Of a DNA stretch of 64,000 nucleotides, positions 26,401 through 42,800 are shown piece after piece. Position numbers and translations under genes: made by a program. The stretch covers positions 4,069,501 through 4,133,500 of the forward strand of contig NC_134681.1 in assembly GCF_024713945.1 (NCBI RefSeq), read 5' to 3'. This stretch comes from Dermatophagoides farinae. Its lineage: Eukaryota > Arthropoda > Arachnida > Sarcoptiformes > Pyroglyphidae. The stretch's first letter is position 1. Each line of letters starts with the position of its first letter. The notes below the pieces were generated by a model. That model ran no database searches. It saw only the letters and a list, made by a program, of their open reading frames with translations, and was not told the DNA's origin.

Positions 26401-29400
26401 TATGTGAAACTTTTCATTTATTTACTTGTAGTTATGGCCTACTTTTTATCTTTTTTATCTTTTTCTTTTTATCCGGTTAAAAACCGGTATAATAATAAAT
26501 TCAAAAGATGAACTGAATGATTGGCTAACTGACTGACTTGGCTGGATGGCTGGCTGGCTGACCAAACTGGAAATAGATTATGAAAAAATAAACTAAACGA
26601 AGAATCAAGTTATTTAATATACACACATGTAGAAATACACTTGAAAAATTTATAGCAGCCAAATCAATTTTATTTTATAGCCAATATCGTGCATGTCCAA
26701 TCGATTTTTTTTTTTTTTTTTTTTGGATACTGATGCCGATGATGATTGAGGCGTCATTCAATGTGAAAAAAAACAAAAAACAATTTTCCATCCCAATCAA
26801 TCAATCAATGAATAGATTAATTATTGGAATATAAATTTAATTATTTTATCGCCATCTATTGGCTAAAATCATAACAAAAATCAAAAATGTTTATAATATC
26901 AATCAATAGATGGAAACATTAGCAATCATGTGATGAAATTGGAATTTTGTTCCAAATAAAATTGAGCCATTATATATATAGAATAAGGTCGTCATCATGT
27001 GTTAATGATTGTTTTGACATTTTGAAAAAAAACTACATATGGTCAATGTTGTGTTTTCAGGAAAAAATTTAACAATTTTGAAATTTGAAATTGTAAAAAT
27101 TTTCATTGCCATGTGCAATATATACCATCAACATCATCAACATCATCTATATAATTATGACAATAATTATTGGCCAATAATTTATGGTCATTTTCATTGT
27201 CTCAATCGTTGTTGTTGTTGTTGTTGTGTGTGTGTGTGTGTGATCGAAAACATCTTAATATGTTCCAGATGGCCACACATATACAATAAACATGAAAAGA
27301 TCATATGATGACTATTATATTATTGTGTTGTCTTTTTTTTTTTGCTTGCTGCATTATGTACGCACACATCAAAGTCTAATTGTCTGTAAGTTATTGAATA
27401 TATATCCTCTTTATTTTTTTTTTCTTAATGCTTTTATATCATTTTTATTTATCTTTTGCCTTTTATATATATTTATTGTATGTATATGTATATTGTTGTC
27501 ACATACACACACACACACACGCAAACAGCTTATATATATGTCAGTTTATAAATGAAAGCCACGTATTATCATTTTTTTTGTTGTTGTTGTTGTTGTTGTG
27601 TTGTATTACCTTTGTCATCAATATGTGTGTCATGAAATGAGATTTTTTTTTTGTTCATAAGACGAAGAAAAGAAATTAAATTAAAAATGTCAAAGAGAAA
27701 AAATGGAAAGAAAATCAAATTGAATCATCTTTAGTTTTTTTTTTTTTTTATTTCTTCATGCCATGACCTCCTGTCACCGAAATCACTGTTCATCATCATC
27801 CAAGAAAATTGCTTTTTTATCATCATCATCATCATCATCATCTTCAATGCAAACATTCGTGCTTATAATTACATAATACACATACACACCTTGACTATAT
27901 TACCGAATCAGGTAGCAATTCTGGTTCATGTTTGTGTGTGTGTGTGTCTGTATGTTCATATAAACAACAACAAACATTCAATTCAATTCAATTCTCACAT
28001 ATATACACAATATAATGAATTACTCATGTTGTATACGCGCCCACTATTGAAAAAAAAACCAACACACACACAAAAAAAGAAAAGAAATTGAGAGAAAGGT
28101 CCACTATCTTTCTCTTTTTTTTCAGCGAAAGAACTATGTATAAGCCTTTGTCTGTATTGGACATCATCAACAACAACATGTAATCATAAATTCAAAGAAG
28201 AATTGAAATAGAAAAAAAAACACATTCACCAACACACACACACACACACACACCATGATATCCTTTTTTTTTATACATATATCGGTCTCTCTGAGATGTA
28301 TATGTGTGTTTGATGGTATAAGCAAACAACCACCAGTTGATTTTATTGTTGTTCTTCTCTGTCTGTATGTGTGTGTGTGTATTGAATAGAAGACAATTGT
28401 CATTCATTCATTCAGTCATCATCATCATTTATTGTGGGCTGAATTGATAATGATAATGATGGTGGGGATGATGATGATGATGATGATGATAGCCAAGCAG
28501 ATGTTCATTTCAGATGGTGGTTATTATTGTTCCTATTTATTTCATACGGCTGGCTAAATATTAGTAGATTTTTTGATGAATCCGTTATCCATTTGAAATT
28601 TCATTTTTGTTTGTTTTAATCAAGAATCTTTGATAATTCGTGCATGTTTTTTTTTGTTTATTTTGTTTTTATGTGATTCAAATTCATTTCATTCGACAAC
28701 AACAACAACAACAAAACACTTACAGACTTTATTCATGTGATTTTTTAAATTTTATACGTGTTTTAAATGATCATCATCAATAATCACAGCCATCATCGTC
28801 ATCATCAAAAAATGAATAATAATGGTATGGTATTTGAAAAGTAGTAAAAAAAAAAAATTTGAAATTTTTTTTTTTACTTCCGAAAAAAAATGAAATGAAA
28901 TGAAATGCGGAAGTCAATTTTCGCTTTCCAACAACAACAACAACAGTAACAATCAACGATGATTATTATCGATAGTGACAAACTAATAATAATAATGAGG
29001 ATTATTGTTATTCATTCGTTTGTCAATTAGAAACAAACCGAGAAAAATCAATGAACGAATGAGTTTTTTTTCCATTTTAATGAACTAAATCTCCATAGTG
29101 TTGTTCAGATTATTTGTGTGTGTGTGTGTGTGTGTGTTTTCAGATTGATTAGTTTTTTTTCATTTTCAAAAAAAAAAAAAAAAAATAATAACATAACGGT
29201 CCAATAAACGAAATAATAGCTGAAGCGTAACCAAATGTGAATCATTATATTTCATTGAATGTGCATGTGAAATTGAGTGACAGAGAGAGAGAGAATGGGC
29301 CACAATTTTGTTTTCAAATCTCTTATTTCATTTCATTTCATTTCAAATTTCATTTTAGTTGCAATCAGATATTGATCATTGCTGCTTCATATGTAATAAT

Positions 29401-29452
29401 ATTTTCGACGTTGAATAATTCTTGAAACGAAATCGAATCAGTAACAAAAAAA
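23426..29452. other. Six-kilobase gene-free interval
   Basis: This is the shared 5' side of two divergent genes, MAGI (-) and myosin VI (+), so promoters and non-coding 5' exons are expected. I find only simple repeats: CA/GT runs (23939-23961, 26187-26210, 27225-27242, 29110-29138), ATG/ATC runs, a GGAT run near 25105-25122, GTT runs, and an inverted repeat at 26852-26913. No open frame has non-repetitive, codon-like content, and there is no tRNA-like clover pattern that I could recognise. Confidence 0.6.
26852..26913. repeat. Short inverted repeat, 10 bp arms
   Basis: CCATCTATTG at 26852-26861 and its exact reverse complement at 26904-26913 are separated by 42 bp of AT-rich sequence. The left arm extends to GCCATCTATTGG, the reverse complement of the CCAATAGATGGC at the end of both repeats at 2532-2661 and 3575-3694, so it may be a related small element. 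Confidence 0.55.
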
Positions 29453-32400
29453 ATGGAAGCACAATTAATATGGGCACCAGATGCACAACATGGCTACGTT
29501 CTTGGCAGAGTTATTGATCTTAAAGCCGGTACAAATAATCTGGCAACCATACGTATTGAATATAATCAACCGATTGGTTTCAATGGTCAACATGGTGCTA
29601 GTGGTGGTGGTGGCCATCGCACAAATATCACCAAAGATGAAACGATTGAATGTTCAATTGAAAATGTATATCCAACCGAAATTGATTTACATGCCGAATA
29701 TGATGATAATTGTTCATTAATGTATCTGAATGAAGGTAATCTACTACATAATGTTCGTCTTAGATATTTTAAGAATAAAATCTATGTAAGTTGATTGATT
29801 TTTAATCAGTTTGATTGATTGATTAATTGGCGAAATTTTTTTTCTTTATAGACATATGTGGCAAATATATTGATTGCATTGAATCCATACCATGATCTTC
29901 GTGAACAGCTTTATTCATCAAAAATATTGAAATCATATCAGGGAAAATCATTGGGTAAAATGCCACCACATGTATTTGCTATCGGTAAGTTATTTGCCTT
30001 TGTTTTCTTGTTGAAATTTTAATTGGTTTCATTTTTATGAAAATATAGCTGATAAAGCATACAATGATATGAAAAGAATGTTACATTCACAATCAATTAT
30101 TGTTAGTGGTGAATCTGGTGCTGGAAAAACTGAATCAACAAAATATATTCTACGTTATATTTGTGAATCATTTGGTGGATCACAATCAGGTAGTGCCATT
30201 CAAATTGAACAATTAATTTTGGAAGCAAATCCATTACTTGAAGCATTTGGTAATGCAAAAACATCACGTAATAATAATAGTTCACGTTTTGGGAAATTTA
30301 TTGAAATTTATATGAATAGAAAATTTTCTGTTGCCGGTGGCCATATATCACATTATTTATTGGAAAAAAGTCGTATTTGTGGCATAAGTAGTCCATTAGA
30401 ACGTAATTATCATATATTCTATCAGCTTTGTGTTGGATTACCTGAACATTTATGGAAAAAACTTTGTCTAAAACCACCGGATAAATTTGGCTATCTAAAC
30501 AAAGGTTGTACGCGATATTTTCTAACCAAGGATGAAGATAAACGCTTGAATAGTGATCGAAAATCTCGCCAACATTTAAATGAAGGCCATCTTAGTGATT
30601 CAATTGTGAATGATTTGGCTGAATTTCATGCCATGGATCGAGCTTTACATCATTTTGGCGTCAAAGAAGCAGACAAAATGATTATCTATGAAATCGTTGC
30701 AGCTATTCTACATTTAGGCAATATACAATTTGAAGAATCACCAAATGATTCACATGGTGGTTGTCGTGTTGCCGAAAATAATGATAGTCAAATGGCGCTT
30801 AAAGATGCAGCACAATTATTAGGCGTCGATTTGGATCAGCTACAACAATGTTTACAGACAAGAATAATGCAAACACAAAAAGGTGGCTACAAAGGATCAA
30901 CATATATGGTACCATTAAAAGTACATGAAGCACAAAATGCACGTGATGCATTAGCTAAAGCAATTTATTCCCGGTTATTTGATTATATTGTATCACGGAT
31001 AATTAATCGAGCATTGCCAACAAACGATACAAATGATCCAATGAAACTTTATTCAATCGGTGTATTAGATATTGCTGGTTTTGAATATTTTCAAAATAAT
31101 TCTTTCGAACAATTCTGTATCAATTATTGTAATGAAAAATTACAGAATTTTTTCAATGAACGCATTCTGAATGATGAACAACGATTATATGAACAAGAAG
31201 GTCTTGGATTGAAACGTATTGATTATGTTGATAATCATGATTGTATCGATTTATTTGAAGCTAAAAGTAATGGAATTTTTGATTTACTTGATGAAGAATC
31301 ACGATTACCTAAACCATTGGCACAACATTTTACTGAAATGGTTCATCAAACGAATCGTTCGAAATTTCGGCTAGATGTACCAAGAAAATCGAAATTAAAA
31401 TTATATCGTGAATTACGTGATGATGAAGGTTTTATTATACGTCATTTTGCCGGTGCTGTTTGCTATCAAACTGGACAATTTATTGAAAAAAATAATGATT
31501 GTCTACACACTAATCTTGCATTTTTAATGCTTGAATCAAGTAATGAAATGTTGAAGAATTTTTTTCAAGCTGACACTCAAAATCAACAACAACAACAACA
31601 ACAGCAACATAATTTCGCATCAACTAGTTTAGCCGATAAATCGGTAAGATTAAGTGCAGAATCAGTTGGTTCAAAATTTCGTAAACAATTAGCCGATCTT
31701 ATTGGTAAACTTGAATCAACTGGTACACATTTTATTCGATGTATTAAACCGAATCTAAATATGGTTGCACAAAATTTCGACGGTGGCTGTATTCTATCAC
31801 AGCTTAAATGTTCCGGTATGACATCCGTTCTACATCTAATGCAATATGGATTTCCATCACGTGCCACATATGCTCAGATCTATGATCTTTATTCTACACG
31901 TTTACCATCACGATTATCCATGATTGAACCACGTTTTTTTTGTCATGCATTAATCAAAGCTGTTGGTCTTAACGATTCGGATGTTTGTTTTGGTGTGACC
32001 AAAGTATTCTTTCGACCAGGTAGATTTGCTGAATTTGATCTACTGCTCAAGAATGATGATCCAAAATCATTGGATCAATTAGTGAAAAAAGTTCAACATT
32101 GGCTTATTGCATCACGTTGGCGTCGTGCACAATGGTGTACATTGTCCGTTATTAAATGTAAGTTTTTTAAATGAAAATTTTCAATGAAAAAAAAATATTC
32201 AAAAAATTTTTTTTTCCAATCCAAACACAGTAAAAAATAAAATTCTATATCGTCGTCAATGTATAATAACCATACAGAAATATATACGTATGTTTCTGGC
32301 CATAAAACGTTATCGGCCACATTATGAATGCTGTAAACAGTTACGATTGATTGAAAAACATTTGATCAATGTTAAGCCATTGATTGAAAAAATACAAAAC

Positions 32401-33917
32401 GATCATGAACGGCAAACATATTCGAAACAATTGATGGTATTAAATAATGATTTTTCAGCTATAGCTGTCAATTCAACCATACCGAATAGTGTACCAAAAA
32501 TATTGGACAAGACTAAAGTTGTCAAACAAATCAATGGAATACGAACGAAAATTGATGAACTTGTATTGAATCTAGAAAATGCATTGAGTGAACAAGAATT
32601 ACGTTTGAAACGGCTACAAGAAACATTGGAACAAGAACGACTTAAACAAGCTGAAGAAGAAGAACGCCATAGGCAACAGGAAGAATTACGTCGTAAGAAA
32701 GCAGAATTAGAGGAACAGAAACGTCGTGAAATGGATGAACAACAACGTGAATTATTATTATCTAAACGACATAAAACGGAAGCTGTCAATCATCATCATC
32801 ATCAACAACAACAACAAAATGGATCATCACCAGATCAACCATCAAGTCTAATAATGTTGAATGATGAAGAAAGACAAAGACAAATTGATTATTTAAAACG
32901 TTTGGAACAGGAAAGACGTGATTATGAATTAGCATTACGATTATCACAGGATGGTGTTGTTGGTCAATCACAACAACAACAGCAACAGCAATCAACCAGC
33001 GTTGTTCATGATGAAATTCATTATAATCCATATGTGGTAAGTTTTTTTTCTTGTTTGTTTGTATTTTCAAAAACCATTGATAATTTTGTTTTTTATCAAT
33101 CAATCAATCAATCAGAATGTTCGACAAAATGATTCAATATCAAATAATAATAATAATAAGAAATATAAATTAGAAAGTTGGAATTATGCAAAATTACGTG
33201 ATACAATCAATACATCGAATGATATTGAATTATTGGAAGCATGTCGTGAAGAATTTCATCGTCGTTTAAAAGTATATCATCAATGGAAATATCGTATGAA
33301 TAATAGTAGATCATCAACATCGATGACAACAATGGCAACAATGGCTAATTCTAATGAAAAATCAATGAATAATAATCATCATCATCTTAATAATAATAAT
33401 ACTAATAATCGTGCACCTGTTAGTGTAATGAATCCATTCTATTCAGATATGGCTGCATATGCACATGAAGTACAAGCATATTTGAATCCAACAGCAACAA
33501 CAACAAAAACAGCAACAACAGTATCAAATAAAATACAGCAGCAACAAAGACAACGTTATTTTCGTTTACCATTTGATCGTCATTGTGGCCAATCAAAAGG
33601 TATTTGGTATGCACATTTCGATGGTAAATGGATTGCACGACAAATGGAAATACATCCAGAAAAGGAACCAATTCTATTGGTAGCCGGTAAGTGTGGTACA
33701 GAACAAAAAAAATAGAGAAGAAAATAATGAAAAATTTTAAAATTAAAAATAAATTTCAGGCATTGATGATTTAAAAATGTGTGAACTAAGCCTAGATGAA
33801 ACAGGATTGACCGGTAAACGTGGTGCAGAAATTTTACCCGAAGAATTTGAAGCTGTTTGGTGTCGTAATGGTGGCCAACCATATAATCGTCGCCATCATC
33901 ATCAACATCAAAAATAA
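29453..33917 (+). CDS. Myo6: Myosin VI, minus-end-directed unconventional myosin
   Basis: Exons 29453-29785, 29852-29984, 30049-32157, 32231-33036, 33116-33686 and 33760-33917; continuous frame, 1,369 residues. The motor holds the P-loop GESGAGKT (176-183), [18 protein letters not shown] (switch II) and FIRCIKPN. The lever region contains SVIKLKNKI, the start of the reverse-gear insert specific to class VI, with an IQ-like [17 protein letters not shown] charged single-helix segment ([20 protein letters not shown]) and poly-Q follow, then the cargo domain with the conserved FHRRLKVYH adaptor motif and [18 protein letters not shown]. The ATG at 29453 sits in an A-rich context and begins the family's N-terminus directly. 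Oddities: a Gly/His insert near residues 40-60, the WWY cargo motif reads IWY, and the C-terminus ends in a short His-rich tail, shorter than in vertebrates. It moves cargo to actin minus ends in endocytosis and epithelial organisation. Confidence 0.97.
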
Positions 33918-34004
33918 TGATGATAACAGCAACGACTATATATTTGAATTTTATTTTGGATTGAAAATGCATTCTTTATGTGAAAAATGGACAAAAAAAA
34001 ATGA

Positions 34005-34010
34005 AATAAA
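34005..34010 (+). promoter_or_regulatory. Candidate polyadenylation signal of myosin VI
   Basis: AATAAA 88 bp past the stop codon, followed within 15 bp by a T/GT-rich stretch (TTGTTTGTTCAGTGTTTTT). Position and downstream element fit a functional signal. Confidence 0.55.
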
Positions 34011-35964
34011 CGAATGATCATTGTTTGTTCAGTGTTTTTATTTGTTTTTTTTTGGCTCAATTTTAAACTTTGAAATTTATTGATTGATTGATTGATTGTT
34101 TTATATACGAATAATAAAAAAAAATTGGATCAGGTGCAGATCATATATACGATATATAATTTGATTTGATATATTTACGTTATGGGTGTTTGTTGTAACT
34201 AGAAAAAAAAAGATACGAAATAACCGCAGAAGATAAAAAAAAATCGATGGTCATTCATGTGTATAAAAACCGAACAAATAATAACTTCTTTTTTGGAAAC
34301 AATTTTCGTTTATTTTTCGCAATTTTTTTTCTCTTTTTTTTTGTATACAATTTAATTAGCTAATTGTTCGATCAACCAATCGATGAATTGACTGAAAAAA
34401 AAATTGTATCTAAGCACCGAGTTTGATGGACACCTGGTAATTCGTTTTTGTTTTTTTGTTTTTTTTTGATTTTCGATTCATTGTAAATTGAAATGATTAA
34501 ACTCTACTCTTGGATACAATAATCATCCCGGTTGATTTTTTTTAGATTTTCAGTTTTTTTTGGTTGGTTGGTTGGTTGGTTGGTTGGTCGATTTTTTTAT
34601 TTTTTGGTAATTTATTCGGAACAAGTTTGACAAGCTTGATTGTAGAACACAGTGGTGGTTGCGATGGCGGTGGTGGTGGCTTCCACATGATCATCATCAT
34701 CATCTGGATGATGAGAATCATGAGAGCCGGTGTTTTTCAGGTAGAAAGAGAGAGAGAGAAAAGACTATAAGTTTTTTATTCGACCGTATAAACTAAAAAA
34801 AAAATTTACTTTTTTTTTGTTTTGATGATCATCATTTCACAATAAGTTTAGTTTAAGTTTGGGTAAACTTGTGTGTGTGTATGAGAAACGCTTGTGTTTG
34901 TTGTTGTTGTTGTTGTTTGACCCAATAATCATCAATATCAAGTTTTGTTTTGTGTTTTTTTTTTCATTCTAAATCCAATTCATAATTTGATTATTTTCCC
35001 ATTGATTTTGTTTGAATTGAAATCATCTTCATATCGATATCGGTAAGTCAAAATGATTGACATCTTGATTGATTGATTGATTTTTTTTTTATTATTGACG
35101 AATTACAACAACCAACAACATTTTCTGCTGAAGAAAATCCGATTAAGAAATTTATTTTTATTGTTTTAAAATCGATATATTTATTTGATTTTTCGTCTAA
35201 ATTTAGATTTTATTTTTTTTAATTTGCAAATCAAATTAGAATTTTGTAATTTAAAATTCGTAAAATATAGTCTATACGTTTGACGACGTGTTTCATTGAT
35301 TGATCATCATCAATGTGTATAATTCAATTGATTGAATTTATCAAGTTTTTTTCCCCGTATCCCCGTTGAACAGAAAAGACACATGAAACCATTCATTTGT
35401 CGTTGTTGATCGATTTTTTAAAATTCATTTTTTTTTTTTTTTAAATGTCATAAACACACATATATACATTATATGTGGATTGTGACGTTTTGTAGACTAT
35501 TTTAAAAAAATCATCATCATCATTATTGGGGAGGAAATTTTACAGAAAAAAAAATTCAAAAAATCAAAAAATGCCACTGCCCTAAATTATTCGAGCAATG
35601 ATAATAATAATGATGATGATGATCTCCAATAGGGAAACTAACAAAAAAAAGGACATTTGCATTATTCGGATTTTTTTATTATCAGTTCCAATTGATGACA
35701 TACATTATAATCGATTTATATTGATGATAATTATTTATTTTTTTTTCTTATAAAAATTATATCTCACGATATTTATTCATTAAATTAATTAATCAATGAA
35801 AATGATTTATTGATTGATTGATTGATTATCTGGTTAATTGTATTGTATTTTTATATATATTTAGAGAAGACGAAAAATGTGAATGTCACCGAACCGAACC
35901 AAGCTGAACAACATCAAGGTTAAAGATTCAAGATTTTCTCTCTCTCTTTTGTCATTTTTTTTCT

Positions 35965-35995
<31 letters not shown>

Positions 35996-36121
35996 GATAT
36001 TGGGTCATCATATCGATTGATTGATCGATTGTCATCGATTTGGGGTGAACATCGCATTGATGTGACATTCAACAATATAAACAATTTTTTTTTGTTGTTT
36101 TGTTGGTACAAAAAAAAGAGC

Positions 36122-36273
<152 letters not shown>

Positions 36274-36460
36274 GAAAGAAAATTAGACATCAAAATCTTT
36301 TGTGAATTGTAAAAAAAAAATCAAAATGAATTGACTGAAATATAATCCAGTCATCAATTTATTGGACATTTTAGTAAGATCTGTTTTCTTTTTTTTTTGA
36401 TGATAAATACCGAAATATTTCTCTTGGAGAATAAAAAATAAAAAATAATCATGGATAAAC

Positions 36461-39834
<3,374 letters not shown>

Positions 39835-42800
39835 TTTGATAAACAAACCACCGGTAAAACATTTTTTTTTTCAATTTCATTCGAAACAAATTACACACAC
39901 ACACACACACCTCTATCCATCATAATGAAACATATCAATTTAACACCATCACCATCATCATCATCATCATTGCATGCAAAAATAGAATTTATCCATTCAT
40001 TACACGCATACACGTACACACGATGTGTTGAATTGAAAAATTCCAAATTCCAAATTTCAAAATATATCATTATTTTGTCCATGTCACTCACATATGCACC
40101 ACCGAAAACAAAACAAAAAAACTGGTCAAGAATGAAAAAAAACAAAAAAAAAATCATAAATCGTGACTATCAAAAAAAAAAAAAAAAAAATGATGAAAAT
40201 AAATTCATTTGAAACACCTAACCACTACATATATGAAAAGATCAAAAAAAAAAAAAAACATTCACTTGTATTCTGTATATTGCTACTGTTTTTTTTTTCA
40301 CTGTTATTTTGCTGAATTATTAACCTGATATTTTACAATAATATTCAATATATATTCAATATACGCCTATACAATGATGATTGGTTTGGCTAGTTTGTTG
40401 TTATTTAGATCATTCCATTCATGGATCCACATCATCTTTATTTTTTTTTTTTGGCCGTAAATAATAAATAATAGTGTGTGTGTGTGTGTCCAATTTCAAT
40501 TTCAAACAATTTTTTTTTCTCTCGTCGATGGTGGTCGTTGTCGTCATGGCACGTATCATATTATTATTCTCTGGGTTTTTTTTCTCTGGTACTTGGTGGT
40601 GGTAGCCATCATGAATCATTTATATATGTGTTTACGAAATGAGAAAGAAAAAAAACATCATTTGAGATTCATCATTGAATCCGATTAAATTTTGTTTTTC
40701 ATCATCATTATCATCATCATCATCATCATCATTATTTTTTTAAATAAACAAAAACAAGATATAAGATAAACAGTAAAATGATCACACAATCAAACGAAAA
40801 CCAAAAGAAACCAGAATTTCTTTTTCAAACATACAGAATATTCAAATAAAAAAACAAAATTATTCAGGTAATGGTCATTATCATCATCATCATCATTATC
40901 GAAACATTCGTGACTCTTATACATCCAGCATCAGCATCATCATCATCATCATCATCAACTATGGAATTCAATAAAATAAACTAAAAACATTACAGTATCT
41001 TTTGCAACAAGTGATGATGATGTTTTTATTGACGCTTATTATTTTTCCCGTTATTCAGCGCTTAATTTGATCAATTTCTTTCCATTCTTTATTTATTTTT
41101 GCTGTTGTTGTTGTTGTTGTTGTTGCTGATGTTGTTACAAATCACACATCTAACCTCTAACGTATATCTTCTATGTATCTATGTGTGTGTGATAAATGAT
41201 TCGTGATTCACGCCATATATATCCAGATATCGTGAATAATATACGTAATAATGATTGGGATGGACATAGAAAGAGCAAAAAAAAACAAAAACAAAAATTG
41301 ATGACAGTCCAGGTTTTTTCTTTCTCTCTTTGGTCAGTAAAAAAAAATTTTATGGTCATTTTGGGGCCAAAATAATTTTTATATTGAGGTAATAATAATG
41401 ATAATGATGATGATGATGATGATATACGTACACGCACGAATGGTTGTTTGAAGCTGTACACACACACACACACACACAAATCATACAGAATTCTGGTTGG
41501 TTTTTTTTTCATTTTTCTTTCTGGCAATTTATGTTTTTAGGTTTTATTTTCTTTATTTTCGGATAATAATAATAACAACAACCGTATTACAACAACAACA
41601 ACAACAACAACAACGACAGCGACAACAACAACAAAACGCTGGATTGAATTTCGATGATTGATGATCCAGAAACAAAACATTACGAGAAAATGAAATAAAA
41701 AAAGATTTCAGGTAACCGTTTGTGAGAGAGTGAAAATTTAATCTTTTCACCTATTGTGTGACAAATTAATTGAAAAAAAAATTTTAAATTAAACGAAAAA
41801 AAATCATAAAAAACACAATAAGAAAACAGTAACAACAACAACAATGATGATGATGAAAAGAATTTTTAATTGAAATTATGTGAATGTCATTTTTTTCAAT
41901 TTACAGAAAAAAAGTCGACATTTTTTTCAGAAAAACAACAACAACAACTATAACAACAATTCGCCAAAATAAAGTCTCAAATTAAGATTTCAAACAAACA
42001 ACAACATCATCATCCAGGTATGAAATAATTTTTTTTATTCTTGTTGGTGTTTGTGTTATTCATTTTTATTCATTGAAATTTAATTTTTCTTTTCATAAAA
42101 TAAAAATTTTCCCCGTGGGATTTGTTCGGTGTGTGTGTGTGTGTGTGGGTTGACATGATAATTATCATATGACAAGTTTGTCCACTTACCAACCTACATA
42201 CACACACACACACACAGACCAAAAGGTTTACATTATTCAATGATTCAATGATTCATTCGTTTGGAGAAAGAGGAAAATTTTCAGAAAAAAAAACCAAACC
42301 AGTGCCGAGAATAATTGTATTTTAATTTTTAAATTTTCACTATCTCTCTCTCTCTCTATCTATCTCTTTTTGAATGTCAAAGGTTTTTTTTTGGTTTTTT
42401 TTTTGGAATCAACCAATTAAATCAAATTCATTTGATTCATTTGATTTGATTCAATTCATGGCTAACGGATTTATTTTCACAGTTGAACAACTTTTAATTG
42501 CAAAGCAATTATTGCTCTTTTATTGCGTCAATGGCCAACCAAAAATCATGATCAAACAAAAAAAAATGTAATCCTTTGAGATTATTTCGGTTGTTGAGCT
42601 GAAATAGATTTTCTAATTCCGAATTTTTGTCTAGAATTGATGAATTTGTAAATTGGAAAAAAAATTATTTGAAAATAGAACGAAAAAGAAAACCGGAAAA
42701 AAATGAAACCAACATGAATTTGTACGCAAACGCTGGTTTTTGTTTTCATCAACAATATATACTATATTATTATTATTATTGGTTCCTGGTTACTGGTTTT

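Noticed and set aside
23939-29138. Regular repeats resembling CRISPR arrays or telomeric DNA
   Set aside because: They are di- and trinucleotide microsatellites without unique spacers and without the arthropod TTAGG telomere repeat.
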